A DNA stretch of 64,000 nucleotides from Notospermus geniculatus (GCA_002633025.1 NMRB01000486.1:264019-328018), one strand, 5' to 3'; positions 15,807-29,114 are shown, counted from the first letter of the stretch. A program made the numbers and translations. The notes: generated by a model from the letters alone, not told the origin.

Positions 15807-16890
15807 AATATTGTGAATTGCCCATTGAACTCCCGCGGGCAAACTCTCATGTGGAGCAGCACATTTAGAAGTAACGTACATTGCACGTCACGAGTGAACG
15901 GAATGAAATATGTCAAAGTACAATCATTTTCTAACCATCGCTGACGTGTCTACAACGCCCTAACCGACGTCCACAAGCTCCAACTTCGTTAATACAAATC
16001 AAATGCACTTGCTGATTGCTTCTTAATGACGATACGCAGGGGAAGGAAATGCAATGAGATATGTCCCCTAGCTCCCTTAAATGCATGGCCATTAACGTCT
16101 CAAAGTAGCACATAATTATCAAAGTAGCACATTAATTATTTAAAGCACATTTCAATATCACAGGCAGACGTTGTGATGTCAAAAATAAACTCCTTTAAAA
16201 ATGTGTCTGCCACCCTGGTAAAAAAATAGGTTACTTGGCCCCAAGTAAACTATGATGATAACATTAACTGTAATAGTCTCCATGCGGTGATTGAACATTG
16301 AGTACGACTACATGTTATCATGCACATGTATGCCGCAAAATTGGCTGTGTGTCCGAGAAACACATGACGAGCAGAAAACATCAGACGTGTCAGAAACTCG
16401 TGTCCAAGTGTCTATATCAGTTTCATTGGGGTATTGGAGACACTGTCAGCATAGCCAATCCCATAAAGAAACAGAGTTGTAACACACATGCATGTTTAGG
16501 GTGTTAGGCCTAGTGATGTATACTGGTGGCCTGGTTGTGAGTGCCATCGACATGGCGCTGCTGTAATTACATGTATGAATTACTACAAAAAGTGCATCAA
16601 GGGTGTAATTTCAGGAACAATGCCGGGACAGATTTGAGCTCTAGGATATGGGGTTCAAATTTTCCAAAACTGGGTTGGACTCCTACATGTAAAAACTCAG
16701 CTTCTTCCTCGCATGTTTTGTTCCATCAAGCAAATAGCACAGAATTTAAGGTCACAACATGAATTCAATCAGATATTTTCGGGTTCAGAATTGTCGATTA
16801 ATACTCGAGTATGGCGTATGGGCACAAGACATCCTGGCTTATGAATAAATCTGCCCTGATCTTTCGGTCAAATGCCCATGGTCTTCGCAG
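15807..16890. other. Intergenic stretch downstream of HINT copy C
   Basis: No gene is recognised. The last 200 bp before the stop codon of copy C match the 3' flanks of copies A and B (for example AAGGTCACAACATGAATT), which suggests a shared 3' untranslated region. Confidence 0.5.
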
Positions 16891-16898
16891 CGGCCGAG

Positions 16899-18468
<1,570 letters not shown>

Positions 18469-20106
18469 GTTGAAGTTGGCTCAACCTCGCTTCCAGGTGG
18501 GTTTTGTTGAGCGCGCGTTATATCGGGTGGCTCAAAAACAATCACACCAGTAAGCCCCTATGCGATGGAGGCGGGGATCGCGGAGTCTCCCTGCCTATTC
18601 AACATCAACGATTGTTTGGTTCAGAATGAATTCAATCGCTCGGGCGCTTTCGACACATGCAGGACCTTCTATCGGTGCCGTTATACCGGGTGGGCCAGAA
18701 AAATGAATCATGAGCGCGCCTTTCCGGTGCACTTTTCACCGAGTAACTTTTACAGTTACAAATACAAAGGGCAATATGGCAAAGACCATACACTATTTCA
18801 ATAGGCCTACTTCGCACCAACAGAACTTTTGAATATTAGGCCTACCGATGCAACATTACGCCGCTGGAAAATTGCAGGCTCAATGTACCCGCATATATTA
18901 TAATGTTCGAAACGACAAAGCAAGCCAGGGAAGGGCATCGATAGCAACGATGATTCACTAGGCCCTTATAAACCGTATATTTCAGTGTATATATTTTCCG
19001 CCTGGATACCCTTCGTAAGGACGATTTTCCCTCTTACACCACCTGTTTATTCCCCTCGTTAAGCGCCTTTAAATCACTATTTGAACTGGTCGTAACACAG
19101 CTCGTCGCGGGATGTCAACATTCTAATGGAGGAAAATGAGGGACAGACATCAGGAAACGGGCGATAACAATTTCCTGGGGGAGGCGTGCCCTGAATTTAA
19201 TCCTGGGATTATTGTAATTTTATATGTCCGCGTAATGCTACGGACCTCGTTGTCAGGCGCGTTTTCTTTTGGGGCCCGCTGACCTTGGGTATGCAGCCAC
19301 TTGTCGCCGCAGCCTACATGTACGTGTTTGGAATTCATACATGTATATTCTTTCCATGCACCCCAAAGATGATGAATCGCGTGTGAACATCACATAGTCC
19401 GTCTCAATCACCGCATGCACGAGGCCGGTGCGTGTTCCGCTGTCATAGCTGTCTCGCTCCGTTATACGGCAGTAGGGTCAAAGACTGCCTGCGGCGTCTA
19501 CACATGAAAAGATTTCTTTGAATCAAGGCTACAAAAAGCGTGGGCGGGGCGGGGCAGTGTTTTACCCGCCCAAGCAACCTCGTCGAGGGAGAACCTCACT
19601 CGCAACACAGTCGAAGAACGGTCCAGATTCTGGTGGGTCCGGCCTCACATAAACACTTGACGGAGACCACACTCATTTGGTAAACAATGAGGATAGGTAT
19701 GAGGAGCGGAAGGGAATCAAGACGAGGGCGAAACACACCCGGTTGAAGTCATCGTGGCTCCAGATTCAGTTCCCGAAGACCGTCTAGTTTTCCCTCTTTA
19801 TTGTAGATGGCGTTCCTGTTGTGTTCGCGGGATTCCTGGTCGATGGGGACGGAGTGATTCCTGATGTTAATATGGCTGATACCTGACGAATGCCAAAATC
19901 CTGGATAGGACCATTATTGCCTCCCTAGGGCCACAACCTCTGGGTGAAATGTTTGGAACTAAAAAGCAGTCCAGATACTTACCTTTCTTAAAGTTCTGTA
20001 TTTTGATGAGATGCGTCTCTCTGAGCCGGCTATAGAATCTCTCCAACGCTGAGCAGACATGACGCCTTTTGGCCGGTCTGCAAGACAAGGATGAATCCAA
20101 AGAGTG
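18469..20106. other. Upstream region of HINT copy C and non-coding sequence
   Basis: The bases just 5' of the start (TGTTGAAGTT on the coding strand side) resemble those in front of copies A and B. No TATA box is evident. Beyond that there are only short unsupported reading frames. Confidence 0.4.
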
Positions 20107-20690
20107 GACTGGTGGTTTTCCGTGGACTAAAATCGGTTTAACCTGGTTTGACAAAGGCCTAGTGAAATTATGAAGGCAGGAAGACACTAGGCCTAGAACC
20201 AGTGAATGGAGGGATGCCCAGATTTGAGGGAGCACTGTTGAACCAATGAATGGACTCACTTGTTTCCTGTCGACCGGTCCATATGACGACAGGAACAGCG
20301 AGTAAAATATGTACATGTAGTAGGACTGGTGGTTTCCGACGAAAATCAGGTTAACCTTTGGGTTGAATATCGCTCGATATAGGCCTACGATGAAGGCAGT
20401 ACAGACTAGACCTAGAACCAGTGAACGGACCCACAGGTGGTTTCCTTGGGTGCGTCTGTCTGCTGGTGGTCACCGGCGATATGACGACAGGGTCGAATGC
20501 ACTTTAGTTTTCCTAAAATCAGGTTTGCCTGGGTAAATATCGAATTATTGGGAATAGGCCTACAAAAGGAAGACAATATCAGACTACATGTACCAGGGAA
20601 AGGACTCACAGGTGGTTGCCTTCCCACCAGAGTCAACCTGGTGCTTAGATATCGATAGGCCTAATAATGAAAGCAGATTGAATGTTTCAG
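20107..20690. repeat. Degenerate tandem repeat, unit about 210 bp
   Basis: Phrases recur in order: ACTGGTGGTTT, AAATC.GGTTAACCT, AGGCAG.A.ACTAG, CCTAGAACCAGTGAA and CACAGGTGGTT. About three units are visible. The 149-codon minus-strand open frame at 19867-20316 crosses the first unit and is probably not a gene. Confidence 0.65.
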
Positions 20691-21781
20691 CCCACACACC
20701 TTCTGAATTGATAATCCTCTTCATAACTTCAGATCGAAAAAATGCGGACCGCAAGACCGACGAAGCGCAATATTTGTAACTTAATTTGAAGTCTTAGAAT
20801 TTTAAAAGATTTAAGATCTTTAAACTTTAAAAATTAATTCGCTACTGTCTGATCTTTTGGGTTATATTATTTCTGATAACTCTTTAAATTCCAAATAAAT
20901 GTTTATCAGACTTAATGAATTTACTGTATGATGTTTGTTTTATGAAATGACCAGAGTTCATTGTGCTCACTGTGCTCGCTTGTAGCAAAAATTCAAGGGA
21001 GCAAACAATACTTTGTTTCCTTTTTCAGTAGCAATTCAAATAAGAATTTAACAAATGCAGATGTTGATAAAACATCTTATAAAGTTGTATAAAACATCTC
21101 TATAGTTATCTATAGTTATCTATCTAAACATCTATAGTTATATATCTATAGATAGTTATACATGTAAGTTATAAAACATCTATAAAGTTGGCTTTTGAAA
21201 TAATAGGTACGTACATTATGTCCAATATTTGATACTGTACTCAGAAAGAACTACATATCAATTTGAGGTATACTGGTATTAATGTGGAACTATGAATTGC
21301 CTGCGTATCCACTTCTTATGCACTAAGTCTCATTTCTTCAGAAAGATAATCAGACTTATCTCAGAGCAACTGTCATCACAACGTGGTGAGCCAACAAGTT
21401 GATGGTGCTGCCATCTCGGTTTTTCAATTGTAACTAAAATGACAGTACTGCTCAGGCTAAACTCATTCTTTTCATACCCCATACCTGATTTTGTCTTAAC
21501 ATTTACCATGACAAAATATTATTTTATCAGTTCAATCTGAGCAACTTCAGTCCACCAATCTGCTTGTAAATTGGCAGATATCTCCCAGTTAAATCATTGT
21601 GCGACTTCTCTGCCTGTCTGCAGAAAAATACTAAGTGGACTGTCAACTTTAGCTTACATAAGACAGAAATTAGGAACAGTAACACCATACACCATTCAAA
21701 GTTTGCTCACTTAATTTTGGTGGTGAACACCAACAGTCTGAATGATTAGGATCCACCAAAATACCTTAAGGGTGCATCATC
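20691..21781. other. AT-rich non-coding stretch
   Basis: It contains a short tandem repeat of CTATAGTTAT / AAAACATCTATA words at about 21060-21190. No gene is seen. Confidence 0.5.
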
Positions 21782-22577
21782 CAGGGCCGGATGCAGGATT
21801 GACAGAAATGGGGGGGGGGCCTAGCTCGACGGAGGCGACGAGCGCCGAAAGCGTGAAGCCCAAACGGGGGTCCCCCAGAAAAATTTGACAATTTCTAGTG
21901 CTTTAGATGTATTTTCCTGGCATCTGAGAGCAAACTACACAATTTTTTAGCTGATTAATTTTTTTCTTGCTAAAAAAATCATTGCTCTGCCAAAAATAGG
22001 GGGGGGGGCATACACCCCCCACAACCCCCTGGATCCGGGCCTGTCATCCACCTTAATATTTCAATACCGGTAAATAAATTTAGAAAGATGGTTTCAAGAT
22101 AAAATTGAATGTCCTACTAGTTTCCATATATGTCTTCAGTGAGGATTTCATCAACCTGTTGGCACTGATGTAACTGTTTCACCAGGTCAGGTTACGTTGA
22201 CACCTACAGTAGGTTTCCCCCAAACCTGGGCAGTCACGGCCAGACAGATGCTTCACCTCACCACTTGTCCTGGGAAAGACTTCCAGAATGGAGCGCTGAA
22301 ATAAAAGGATTCTTGTACAACATGCTATCTAATGATAGTTGTCACCAGAAAAGATGGAAAAAATATTTTTCTTTGCAAAACTTGCAAAGATTTGCCCCAC
22401 AGAGTGAAGGAGATGCGTACATCCATGTCCCATCACACTTGTTTGAGAAATATCACACTTTAGCCAATTGGTGGCAGCACTGCATGCACTAGAGGCGCTG
22501 AACAGTGCTATTCTTTTCAGAAACTGACCTTCAATCACCAATTTCTACAGAACAGTTCATCAGCCAAAAATTAACTG

Positions 22578-22672
22578 GTTTTAAGTGCATTTTACTGCTT
22601 GACCCAAACTCCCTGTGCCTGTAGTCCCTCGCAGGCACAGAAGTCAGGGTCAAGTTAAAATGCACTTAGAAC
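22578..22672. mobile_element. Fold-back element, 95 bp
   Basis: The left arm TTTTAAGTGCATTTTACTGC continuing to TTGACCC is matched inverted by GGGTCAAGTTAAAATGCACTT. An inner stem TGTGCCTG / CAGGCACA forms the tip. Confidence 0.7.
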
Positions 22673-22979
22673 GAGTTAAATCCTCACCTAACGAGTTGCA
22701 ACCTAATCCCTCATGGCCGAGTACACTCACTATCCCATGAGTGTAGATCAATTGAGTCCACCCAAAAGTGACAAGTCAACAAGTTTCATGCTTGTGAAGG
22801 CTTGCCAACCCTTGAAAGTTTGACAACAACCAGGATGACGAGACCACACCCGCTCTGTTCCATTAAGTTATCCATTTTTTTTATGTTTAATAAATCTCCC
22901 TGACATTCAAGGTTCACGAAAGTGATTATCATGCATATTACCACCAATATATCAGTGATATATTTCTGATATCACTTAC

Positions 22980-23023
22980 TGAGGTCAATGGCTTCATCAA
23001 TTCTGGGAATGTCCTTCAACATC
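22980..23023 (-). other. Candidate 44-bp exon (copy in right duplication)
   Basis: This is the partner of 588-631: TTTCCAG before and GTAAGT after on the minus strand, with the frame reading MLKDIPRIDEAIDL. Of the few changes between copies, most alter residues, so there is no clear protein-level constraint. Family unknown. Confidence 0.3.
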
Positions 23024-23536
23024 CTGGAAAGAAATCAGGCATTAGGTACCAGGCATTGTGATACCAAGTTTTATTTTAGAGATTTTTTGCAGACACCATG
23101 TCAGTAATCATGCCACTGATGATGTCATTAATGTGTTCCCTATGTTCTGCTTCAGCAGTGGTAGATATTTTTTAGGCCTACTTTGTTGACACAGATGCAC
23201 ATTATGGAAGTCGGCATCTAGAATACAAAGAAGATAGTGTCCGAGTCTGCCAAGCAAAAGAAAACAGATAAGACAGCAACGCTGATGCCATCTGTGATCT
23301 CTTGATGTCTTCAGATAATTAGCTCCTCAACATCTGTGAGTTTTGTCAACACAAAACTAAGGACTCTGATGTAAATAAGAATAATTTGGTGTTGCAACAG
23401 ACAATACACCACAAACAGGCAAGGTGAAAAGGGCAAAGTTAACTTTTGTGTGTTTTTACTTTACTGTCAACTCTCCTCAACAACAAGCCATTATCATTAT
23501 TTGCCTTCAAATAAGTCTGGTGGGGAAAACAGCAGC

Positions 23537-23868
23537 CAGGACCCATATTCATAAAACTACTTAAGTCTAAGTGTAACACTTATCCTTTGTTCAAAACAAA
23601 AGATAAGTGTCACACTCTGACTTAAGTATGTTTGAATATGGACCCTGGGGCCGTATGCCTAAAACATCTTAAGTGTAAAATTTCCCTTAAACTATTGTTC
23701 CAAACAAAAGATAAGGGAAATTTTACACTTAAGATGTTTTATGCATACGGCCCCTGGGCCCATATTCATAAACATACTTAAGTCAAGGTGTGATACTTAT
23801 TTTTTGTGTTGAACAAAGGATAAGTGTCACACTTAGACTTAAGTAGTTTTATGAATATGGTCCCTGGG
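23537..23868. mobile_element. Three fold-back elements placed end to end
   Basis: The palindromes are 23537-23648 (ends CCAGGACCCATATTC / GAATATGGACCCTGG), 23646-23757 (GGGGCCGTATGC / GCATACGGCCCC) and 23755-23868 (GGGCCCATATTCATAAA / ATGAATATGGTCCC). The first and third are related (interiors with ACTTAAGTC and GATAAGTGTCACAC); the middle one differs. They abut with almost no spacer. Confidence 0.85.
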
Positions 23869-23995
23869 TTTTAGATAAGCCTGTATTTTGGGCAAATGAG
23901 TACCATACACAATTCCTTTGCAGGAGCTTGAAATCAACAAAGACATTATGAATGACCACAGCCTGTTGTTATCATTAGCAGCTGACAGCTGGTAC

Positions 23996-24145
23996 CTTTT
24001 GATTTCCTCTGGCTCTAGCTTCAATGCTTTTCTGTGTACCACCTGAGCAGTCCTCCAAGCTGGCAAAGCATGGTCAGTCTGTTTCATGAGTTCACTGGCA
24101 TGCACCTTTGAGGGCCTTAAAGCAGGTGAAGCATGGAGGCTGTAA
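23996..24145 (-). other. Candidate 150-bp coding exon, family unknown
   Basis: On the minus strand a strong pyrimidine tract and TTCCAG precede a frame that stays open for 150 bp and is followed by G|GTACCA. The peptide includes HALPAWRTAQVVHRKALKLE and has ordinary protein composition. I do not recognise it. It does not chain in phase with the nearest splice-bounded segment at 24566-24601 (MANLARDLSEE), so the gene model is unproven. Confidence 0.3.
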
Positions 24146-24268
24146 CTGGAAGAAAAAAGCTGAATGATGCACGGAATGAAAGTTTTTCAACATTTTGGCC
24201 CCGGAACAAAATAAAGAACCCCCATCCCGTCCTCATATCAGATTGTAGCACTGGACATCAATGACAAT

Positions 24269-24403
24269 GGCTGATATTCAGAAAAGCTAGCAAATGCTTT
24301 TACTTCAAATTCTGTAGCCGGCCTAGATCCTACACCTACATTGGATATTACTGGGTGCAAATCTCAAGCAAAAGCATTTTTGCTAACTTTATGAATACCA
24401 GCC
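24269..24403. mobile_element. Fold-back element of the GCTGATATTCA family
   Basis: The ends GGCTGATATTCAGAAAAGC and the inverted GCTAACTTTATGAATACCAGCC flank AGCAAATGCTTTTACTT and AAGCAAAAGCATTTTTGC. A second copy lies at 53075-53194. Confidence 0.7.
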
Positions 24404-24565
24404 AAGAGCAATGTAGGCCCATTTATGCTGATTGCAGTGAACCAGCAAAACAATATTGCCAATCAAGGCCCCACCCATTCCCCCCATCCTCTGAGCTGAC
24501 AAAAAAGACAGTGGAAAAAAGGCTCTGGTGGTACCTTTTATTTTTTTTGTCCATTTAAGACTTAC

Positions 24566-25086
24566 CTTCCTCACTCAGATCTCTGGCCAAATTTGCCATA
24601 CCTTAAATAAAGCTGTCAGGACAGCGCTTCACAAGGGTGATCCCTGCAACACATAAAGTTGACACTTGTTGAGTAGCTAGGCCTACGTGGTAGACTACCA
24701 AGGGAGCGAAACTGATGGCATGAAAGTGTCAATAGGCCTACGAATGCCCATCTCCAAGCCAATTCACACTGTACAATGCAACGGGCCACACAATGCATGA
24801 AGCGCATCCATGCATGCCACGATGTGCATGCACTGAAAGCTACAATGTATCTCGATAGCCTACTGACGCAACAGCGCACAACTCGACAGCAAACTTTGAC
24901 GGTTTTCATAGCTTTTGGTCGCACTGCAGTTGAAATTAACCAAAAGTAGCCTTTGCAACGGACACCTACTGAAGAAAATGAACCCCCAACAGGAGTTGAA
25001 CTTGTTATACGAGCCAATTTTCCGCGGGAAATTGCCTCGCACTCAACGGCCTTCGTCAGATTTTGCATCGCGATTTCGACCGACAT
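24566..25086 (-). other. Possible 5' exons of an unrecognised minus-strand gene
   Basis: An ATG at 25084-25086 in good context (AAAAAATGTCG) opens a 156-codon frame. Its first 39 or so residues (MSVEIAMQNLTKAVECEAIS...) look protein-like, and a possible donor CA|GTAGGT follows. A second segment, 24566-24601, has GTAAGT after it and reads MANLARDLSEE. The phases of these segments and of 23996-24145 do not agree, so they may be unrelated or chance. Confidence 0.2.
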
Positions 25087-26373
25087 TTTTTGGGTCGGAC
25101 AATTTAGTTTAAAACCATCATAAAAGCATGAATATTGAAGATTTAAGGTAGATCCCAGTAATCTTTAGGTACCCAAGGACCCAGGTAACTTTATGAATAT
25201 ACCTTGGGTATCATATCTCCCAAAATTGTGCGATTTTTCTGGCAAGTTCTTGAACTTTTCCGAGCTGCTGCGTCTTGTGAGATTTTGAACCGCAAACTTC
25301 GAGGTCACGTGACTAGTCCCGACGCTCATTAGCATTTTGATATAGTACTAGGCGCTTTCCAAATAAGGAGATCAGGCGGCTGCATTCAAAACGGTCAGTG
25401 TTTTTCAGTGTTGCATATTATTCTGTGGATCTTGGAAGATGGCGTTGACTGCGTTAAAAATGCTTCCATTTCTGCTCAGGACGTTCAGGGTTTTTTTCCA
25501 GGCAACGTTACCAATTTTATGTTTAAATAATGTCACAGCGAAAGTTCATAAATACTAATAAGACAACCCAAAAAATGTGGATATGGCATTCCTTTGATCA
25601 ACAAACGACACGAAATATCATATTATAAATAAAGCATAAGATTCATTATTTCAGGCCAGTGACTGAAAAAACAGCTCATCAACCCGTAGCTTACTGTCGA
25701 TATTTTTTCACCTTTGGGGCAGATAACCTCAGAAAACCTTTGAAGTGGTACTGGGTAGGGCATTGACGTGCCCTGACGTAATCTGATCTTGGCGTTAACG
25801 ACTGACATTGACACTGACGCACGCCACGCTGGGACTATGTCTTACTGAGGACAGGAGTTTTGAATTAGACGAAGTGTCCCACACTGGAATCATAAAGACG
25901 AAAATGCGGGGTATCAAATTTCTTCACAATATTTTTCAAGGATGATACAAAATACAAAAAAATATTTCGCGGTACAGTATGATTGCGTCATACCCGAGGG
26001 ACAGTAATTTTCCATTAGGCTGGATGAGATAAAACGAAAGCAAAAGATTATGCACTATCGAATTTCCCTACGTGTACAATGTTTTTCAATTATCAAATTT
26101 CATATTACATTGTGTAATAGTGGAAATAACATTTCGTCTCGCAAGAACTTTCCATTTGGAGAAAACGTCCCGCTCAGAAATATCAATAAAAATGTTGACG
26201 AATTGTTTTTCTCAATGGTAATCCAAAGAGAAAGTGCCGTACATGTACCTTATTCTTGTGAAAAATAATAATGCCACAAGTAAAACCAAATACATGTACA
26301 TGTACTTGTTTTAAGCAAGTCCGTAGTTCTCGCAAGAGGAACGTCTAAAGGCCAATCCTTACATGGACTTCTC
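25087..26373. other. Non-coding stretch with a possible divergent start
   Basis: On the plus strand GAAGATGGCG at about 25437 starts a 40-codon frame beginning MALTALKMLPFLLRTF, which resembles a short leader peptide. It faces away from the minus-strand ATG at 25086. Nothing else is recognised. Confidence 0.2.
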
Positions 26374-27466
26374 CGTTTTGCGCTTTGCGCTTGTCCGTTC
26401 CCTATATGTTTATCTGTGGTACCAAAAATAGATAAAGACCAAAAATGTACCACTCTCAACGTTGAAAAGCGTAAAATTGGCAGCTGTCTCCCTAAAAACT
26501 TGGAAGATCTGAAAGTTACTGCACCAAGTCAAAGAATTAGACACTGGCTACAAGCGGTATAAAATTCAATCAAATCCATCTACTAGTTTCAGAGATATCA
26601 ATCTTTAAATAGATGACAATACCTCAGACTGGCATAGACTGAGTCACTCAGTCTCTTTCACGCATGCGCGAACTGCGCAGCATTACAGAGACTGAGACCA
26701 ACCTCAACAATTTTTGTTACGAGAATACCGAAAATCTGGTACCGATGCTGATTGGTTGATTTTGAATCCAGCTGTTTACAGCCATGCTGATTGGTCATTG
26801 GGATCAGAAGATTGCAAAATGGCGGCGCTGTATCTAACGAACTTCAGTTCAGTCAGACAGAAGCAAAGCTTAGCAAGATCGCACCATGGAGGTCTTTCCC
26901 CGCAGCACTGATGATCTGATCCTCCATCAGTGACACTAAAGGAGATATACACAGGTCAGTTGTGTCGTCTTTATCGAGAAATTTGCCGAAGATCGATGCC
27001 GCCGGGCGGGAATGATCTCGCCATTGACGGGGCAGTCGTGCGCAAAGCAGCATCACAAAAGCTTTAGACGTTGTGGCCAGACCCTCGGTCTCGCAACCGA
27101 GGGTCTGGCTGCGCGAGACTAAGACTGGCATGGACCAGCAAGTTGAGTTCATTTTTTTAAATATAGGTGGCGTAGGACCCTTTAATTGCTAATTACTCAT
27201 TAGGGAATGCATGGATTTGCAAACAAAGTTGTGATTAGTATTCCTTGTGCCCCTGCCTATATTTTGGTGCCAAAGATTTTAGATTTTTGCAACTTTTTTG
27301 AGCATGCGCCATCTATTATTTAAAAAAAATAACTAAAACCCTTGGGCTGGGCTGTTTCAGAGTGGTATATTTTTGGTCTTTATCTATTTTTGGTGGTACC
27401 AACAATAAAATTACTTTTTCTACCACGCATTCACATAGGAAACGGACACGCGCAAAGCGCAAAACG
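26374..27466. mobile_element. TIR element of about 1.1 kb carrying a helicase-like remnant
   Basis: The left end CGTTTTGCGCTTTGCGCTTG is matched inverted by GCGCAAAGCGCAAAACG at the right. The arms continue through GGTACCAAAAATAGATAAAG / CTTTATCTATTTTTGGTGG and end near GAGTGGTA. The arms total about 90 bp with a few gaps. The interior holds a possible RecQ-like fragment and a GGCCAGACCCTCGG hairpin. No transposase is visible. Confidence 0.65.
26853..27152 (-). pseudogene. Possible RecQ-helicase-like fragment
   Basis: A 99-codon minus-strand frame contains CISPLVSLMEDQI at about residues 67-79. RecQ-family helicases have a very similar motif Ia of the form (V/I)(I)SPL(I/V)SLMEDQ. The residues before and after do not match further helicase motifs: no Walker A and no DEAH box are seen. 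If real, it is a short relic captured inside the TIR element 26374-27466. The motif is 13 residues, so chance is possible but not likely. Confidence 0.35.
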
Positions 27467-28051
27467 CGAAGCATGAATCTACTTTATTTTCCGAAGCAGT
27501 GCATTCATTTGATACAAGATGTAACGGCATGAAAAGGACAAGGTTCACTGACATTTTGTATACACAGGTCGTTATCCGAAAGATCACAGTCATCAGAATT
27601 TTTGAGACGTTGAACTCGAAAAATGAAAGGGAGCGAGTGTCAACAAAAGGCTCAGGTGCGTCCATTTTTCTTCCGTGCTGATAATGTTATTACCCAGTGT
27701 TAGTTCTTCTAGTAATGAGGAGAAATCATCGGTATTCTCTCCCCGAGGGCCCGTCGAGGGTGATAAATGTGACTGTTGATATGAAGACAAAGGAGAAAGA
27801 AAAGTAAAGGCGATACGCCCCCCACTAACAAGTATAGTTCTTCATCCCCGTTTGGTTGTTCGGGTACTAATCAAGTACAGAAAGGAAGAGCAAAGAAAAG
27901 TAAAATCCGCGAACTGTAAAAAGCGGAACGGACACTCTGATCGGAACGAAGTAAGAAAGGAGCGTACGACACGATGTTCATTTTGATCAACGTTGTTCTT
28001 TCCACCGCCGGTTGTTTGTAAAATTGCAAATTTTTATCGGACTCGGCAGAC

Positions 28052-28224
28052 AATAGGAGCAGTCAGCCGCGCATATTGCTAACAGATGGCAGCACAGTCT
28101 TAGCGGACCAAATGTACAGGAAATCTATTATGATCGCTGCTCGATCGATAATGACTGGGTCCGCTAGATGCATTGAATTGGACCCTAGTGACACCTAGTG
28201 GTCAACTCGCTGACAGCTCCTATT
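28052..28224. mobile_element. TIR MITE, 173 bp, ends AATAGGAGCAGTCAGC
   Basis: The left end AATAGGAGCAGTCAGC is matched inverted by GCTGACAGCTCCTATT. Related copies lie at 1800-2105 and 57872-58532. Confidence 0.8.
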
Positions 28225-28350
28225 AACGACAGAATCAAGAATTGAGTTGTCGTGGACACTGCCAAAAAATATCGACATTCACACGCTGTCTATATTAAAG
28301 TGAGTTTCGCAACCGCCAGAGACCTTATTCACAAAGCTCCCGCAGCTTAA

Positions 28351-28647
28351 AGCGGGTGATCCACTGTTGCGATTTTGGCTTGAGACGGGGTTGCGTTCCC
28401 TTGCGATTACCTTATAAGGACTTCCGATTGCCATATAAGGTAAGAGTGCTTTTCTGTATTTTCGTGCATATTTTAAAATTTGACAAACGAGTGACTTGGC
28501 AGTGAATGGCTTACGATTCATTTTATAAACACTACAGATGAATACTCGACTCTCTTACCTTATAAGGACTTCCGATTGCCATATAAGGTAACCGTAAGGG
28601 AATGCAACCCCGTCTCAAGCCAAAATCGCAACAGTGGATCACCCGCT
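28351..28647. mobile_element. TTAA-flanked TIR element, 297 bp, with long arms
   Basis: TTAA lies on both sides (28347-28350 and 28648-28651). The left arm AGCGGGTGATCCACTGTTGC is matched inverted at the right end, and the arms extend for about 95 bp with a few mismatches. Between the arms is a 108-bp segment (28449-28556) that also occurs at 29007-29114. A TTAA target duplication is typical of piggyBac and some other superfamilies; which one is not decidable here. Confidence 0.8.
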
Positions 28648-28760
28648 TTAAAGCGTAAGCAAATCCGTTGTCATGCTGATAGTGAACAATACAATGTAGG
28701 TTGCCCGCAAATGGACAGTCGTTTACGCACTCCGTAAAGATACCACGACTTCGCGAATAA

Positions 28761-28911
28761 GGCCAAGCGCACATTTGCGGCAAAACTCAATGCGGTAGGA
28801 ATGATTTTAAAATTGACTGCCCCGGCTGAATGACGAGTCGGCAGCGTTGGGTCAGTCGACTTTAAAAACATCCCTACCGCATTAAGTTTTGCCGCAAATG
28901 TGCGCTTGGCC
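28761..28911. mobile_element. Fold-back MITE, 151 bp, TAA target duplication
   Basis: The ends GGCCAAGCGCACATTTGCGG and CCGCAAATGTGCGCTTGGCC are inverted matches, flanked by TAA at 28758-28760 and 28912-28914. A diverged relative is at 43975-44127. The 3-bp TAA duplication fits PIF/Harbinger-type MITEs (inference). Confidence 0.85.
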
Positions 28912-29006
28912 TAAGGTCCCTGACCGCAAAATTTCACGAAGAGATATTCCTTGGAAATCACTCAATGTATTTCAACGAATACCTTATTGATTGAGTTTCC
29001 TGGGTC

Positions 29007-29114
29007 CTTTTCTGTATTTTCGTGCATATTTTAAAATTTGACAAACGAGTGACTTGGCAGTGAATGGCTTACGATTCATTTTATAAACACTACAGATGAA
29101 TACTCGACTCTCTT
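29007..29114. repeat. 108-bp segment identical to the inside of the TTAA element
   Basis: By eye, every base matches 28449-28556, same orientation. There are no inverted arms around this copy. Confidence 0.9.

Larger units (their letters stand above)
21782..23524. repeat. Right copy of the large direct duplication (partner 1-1113)
   Basis: It is in the same orientation as 1-1113, with long near-identical runs and interruptions. It begins with a complete 262-bp element (21782-22043, ends CAGGGCCGGATGCAGG and GGATCCGGGCCTG). The block at 22355-22960 is unmatched in the left copy and contains a fold-back at 22578-22672. Confidence 0.85.
28319..28921. mobile_element. Outer element of a nested stack, ends GAGACCTTATTCAC / GAATAAGGTCCCTG
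   Basis: Once the two insertions described separately are removed, the remaining sequence (28319-28350, 28648-28760 and 28912-28921) is an element whose relative lies inverted at 42674-42827. The relative shares CTGTCCATTTGCG, CAACCTA and TTGTTCACCATCAG phrases. Confidence 0.7.

Noticed and set aside
19867-20316. 149-codon minus-strand frame
   Set aside because: It crosses the degenerate 210-bp tandem repeat and shows no family motif.
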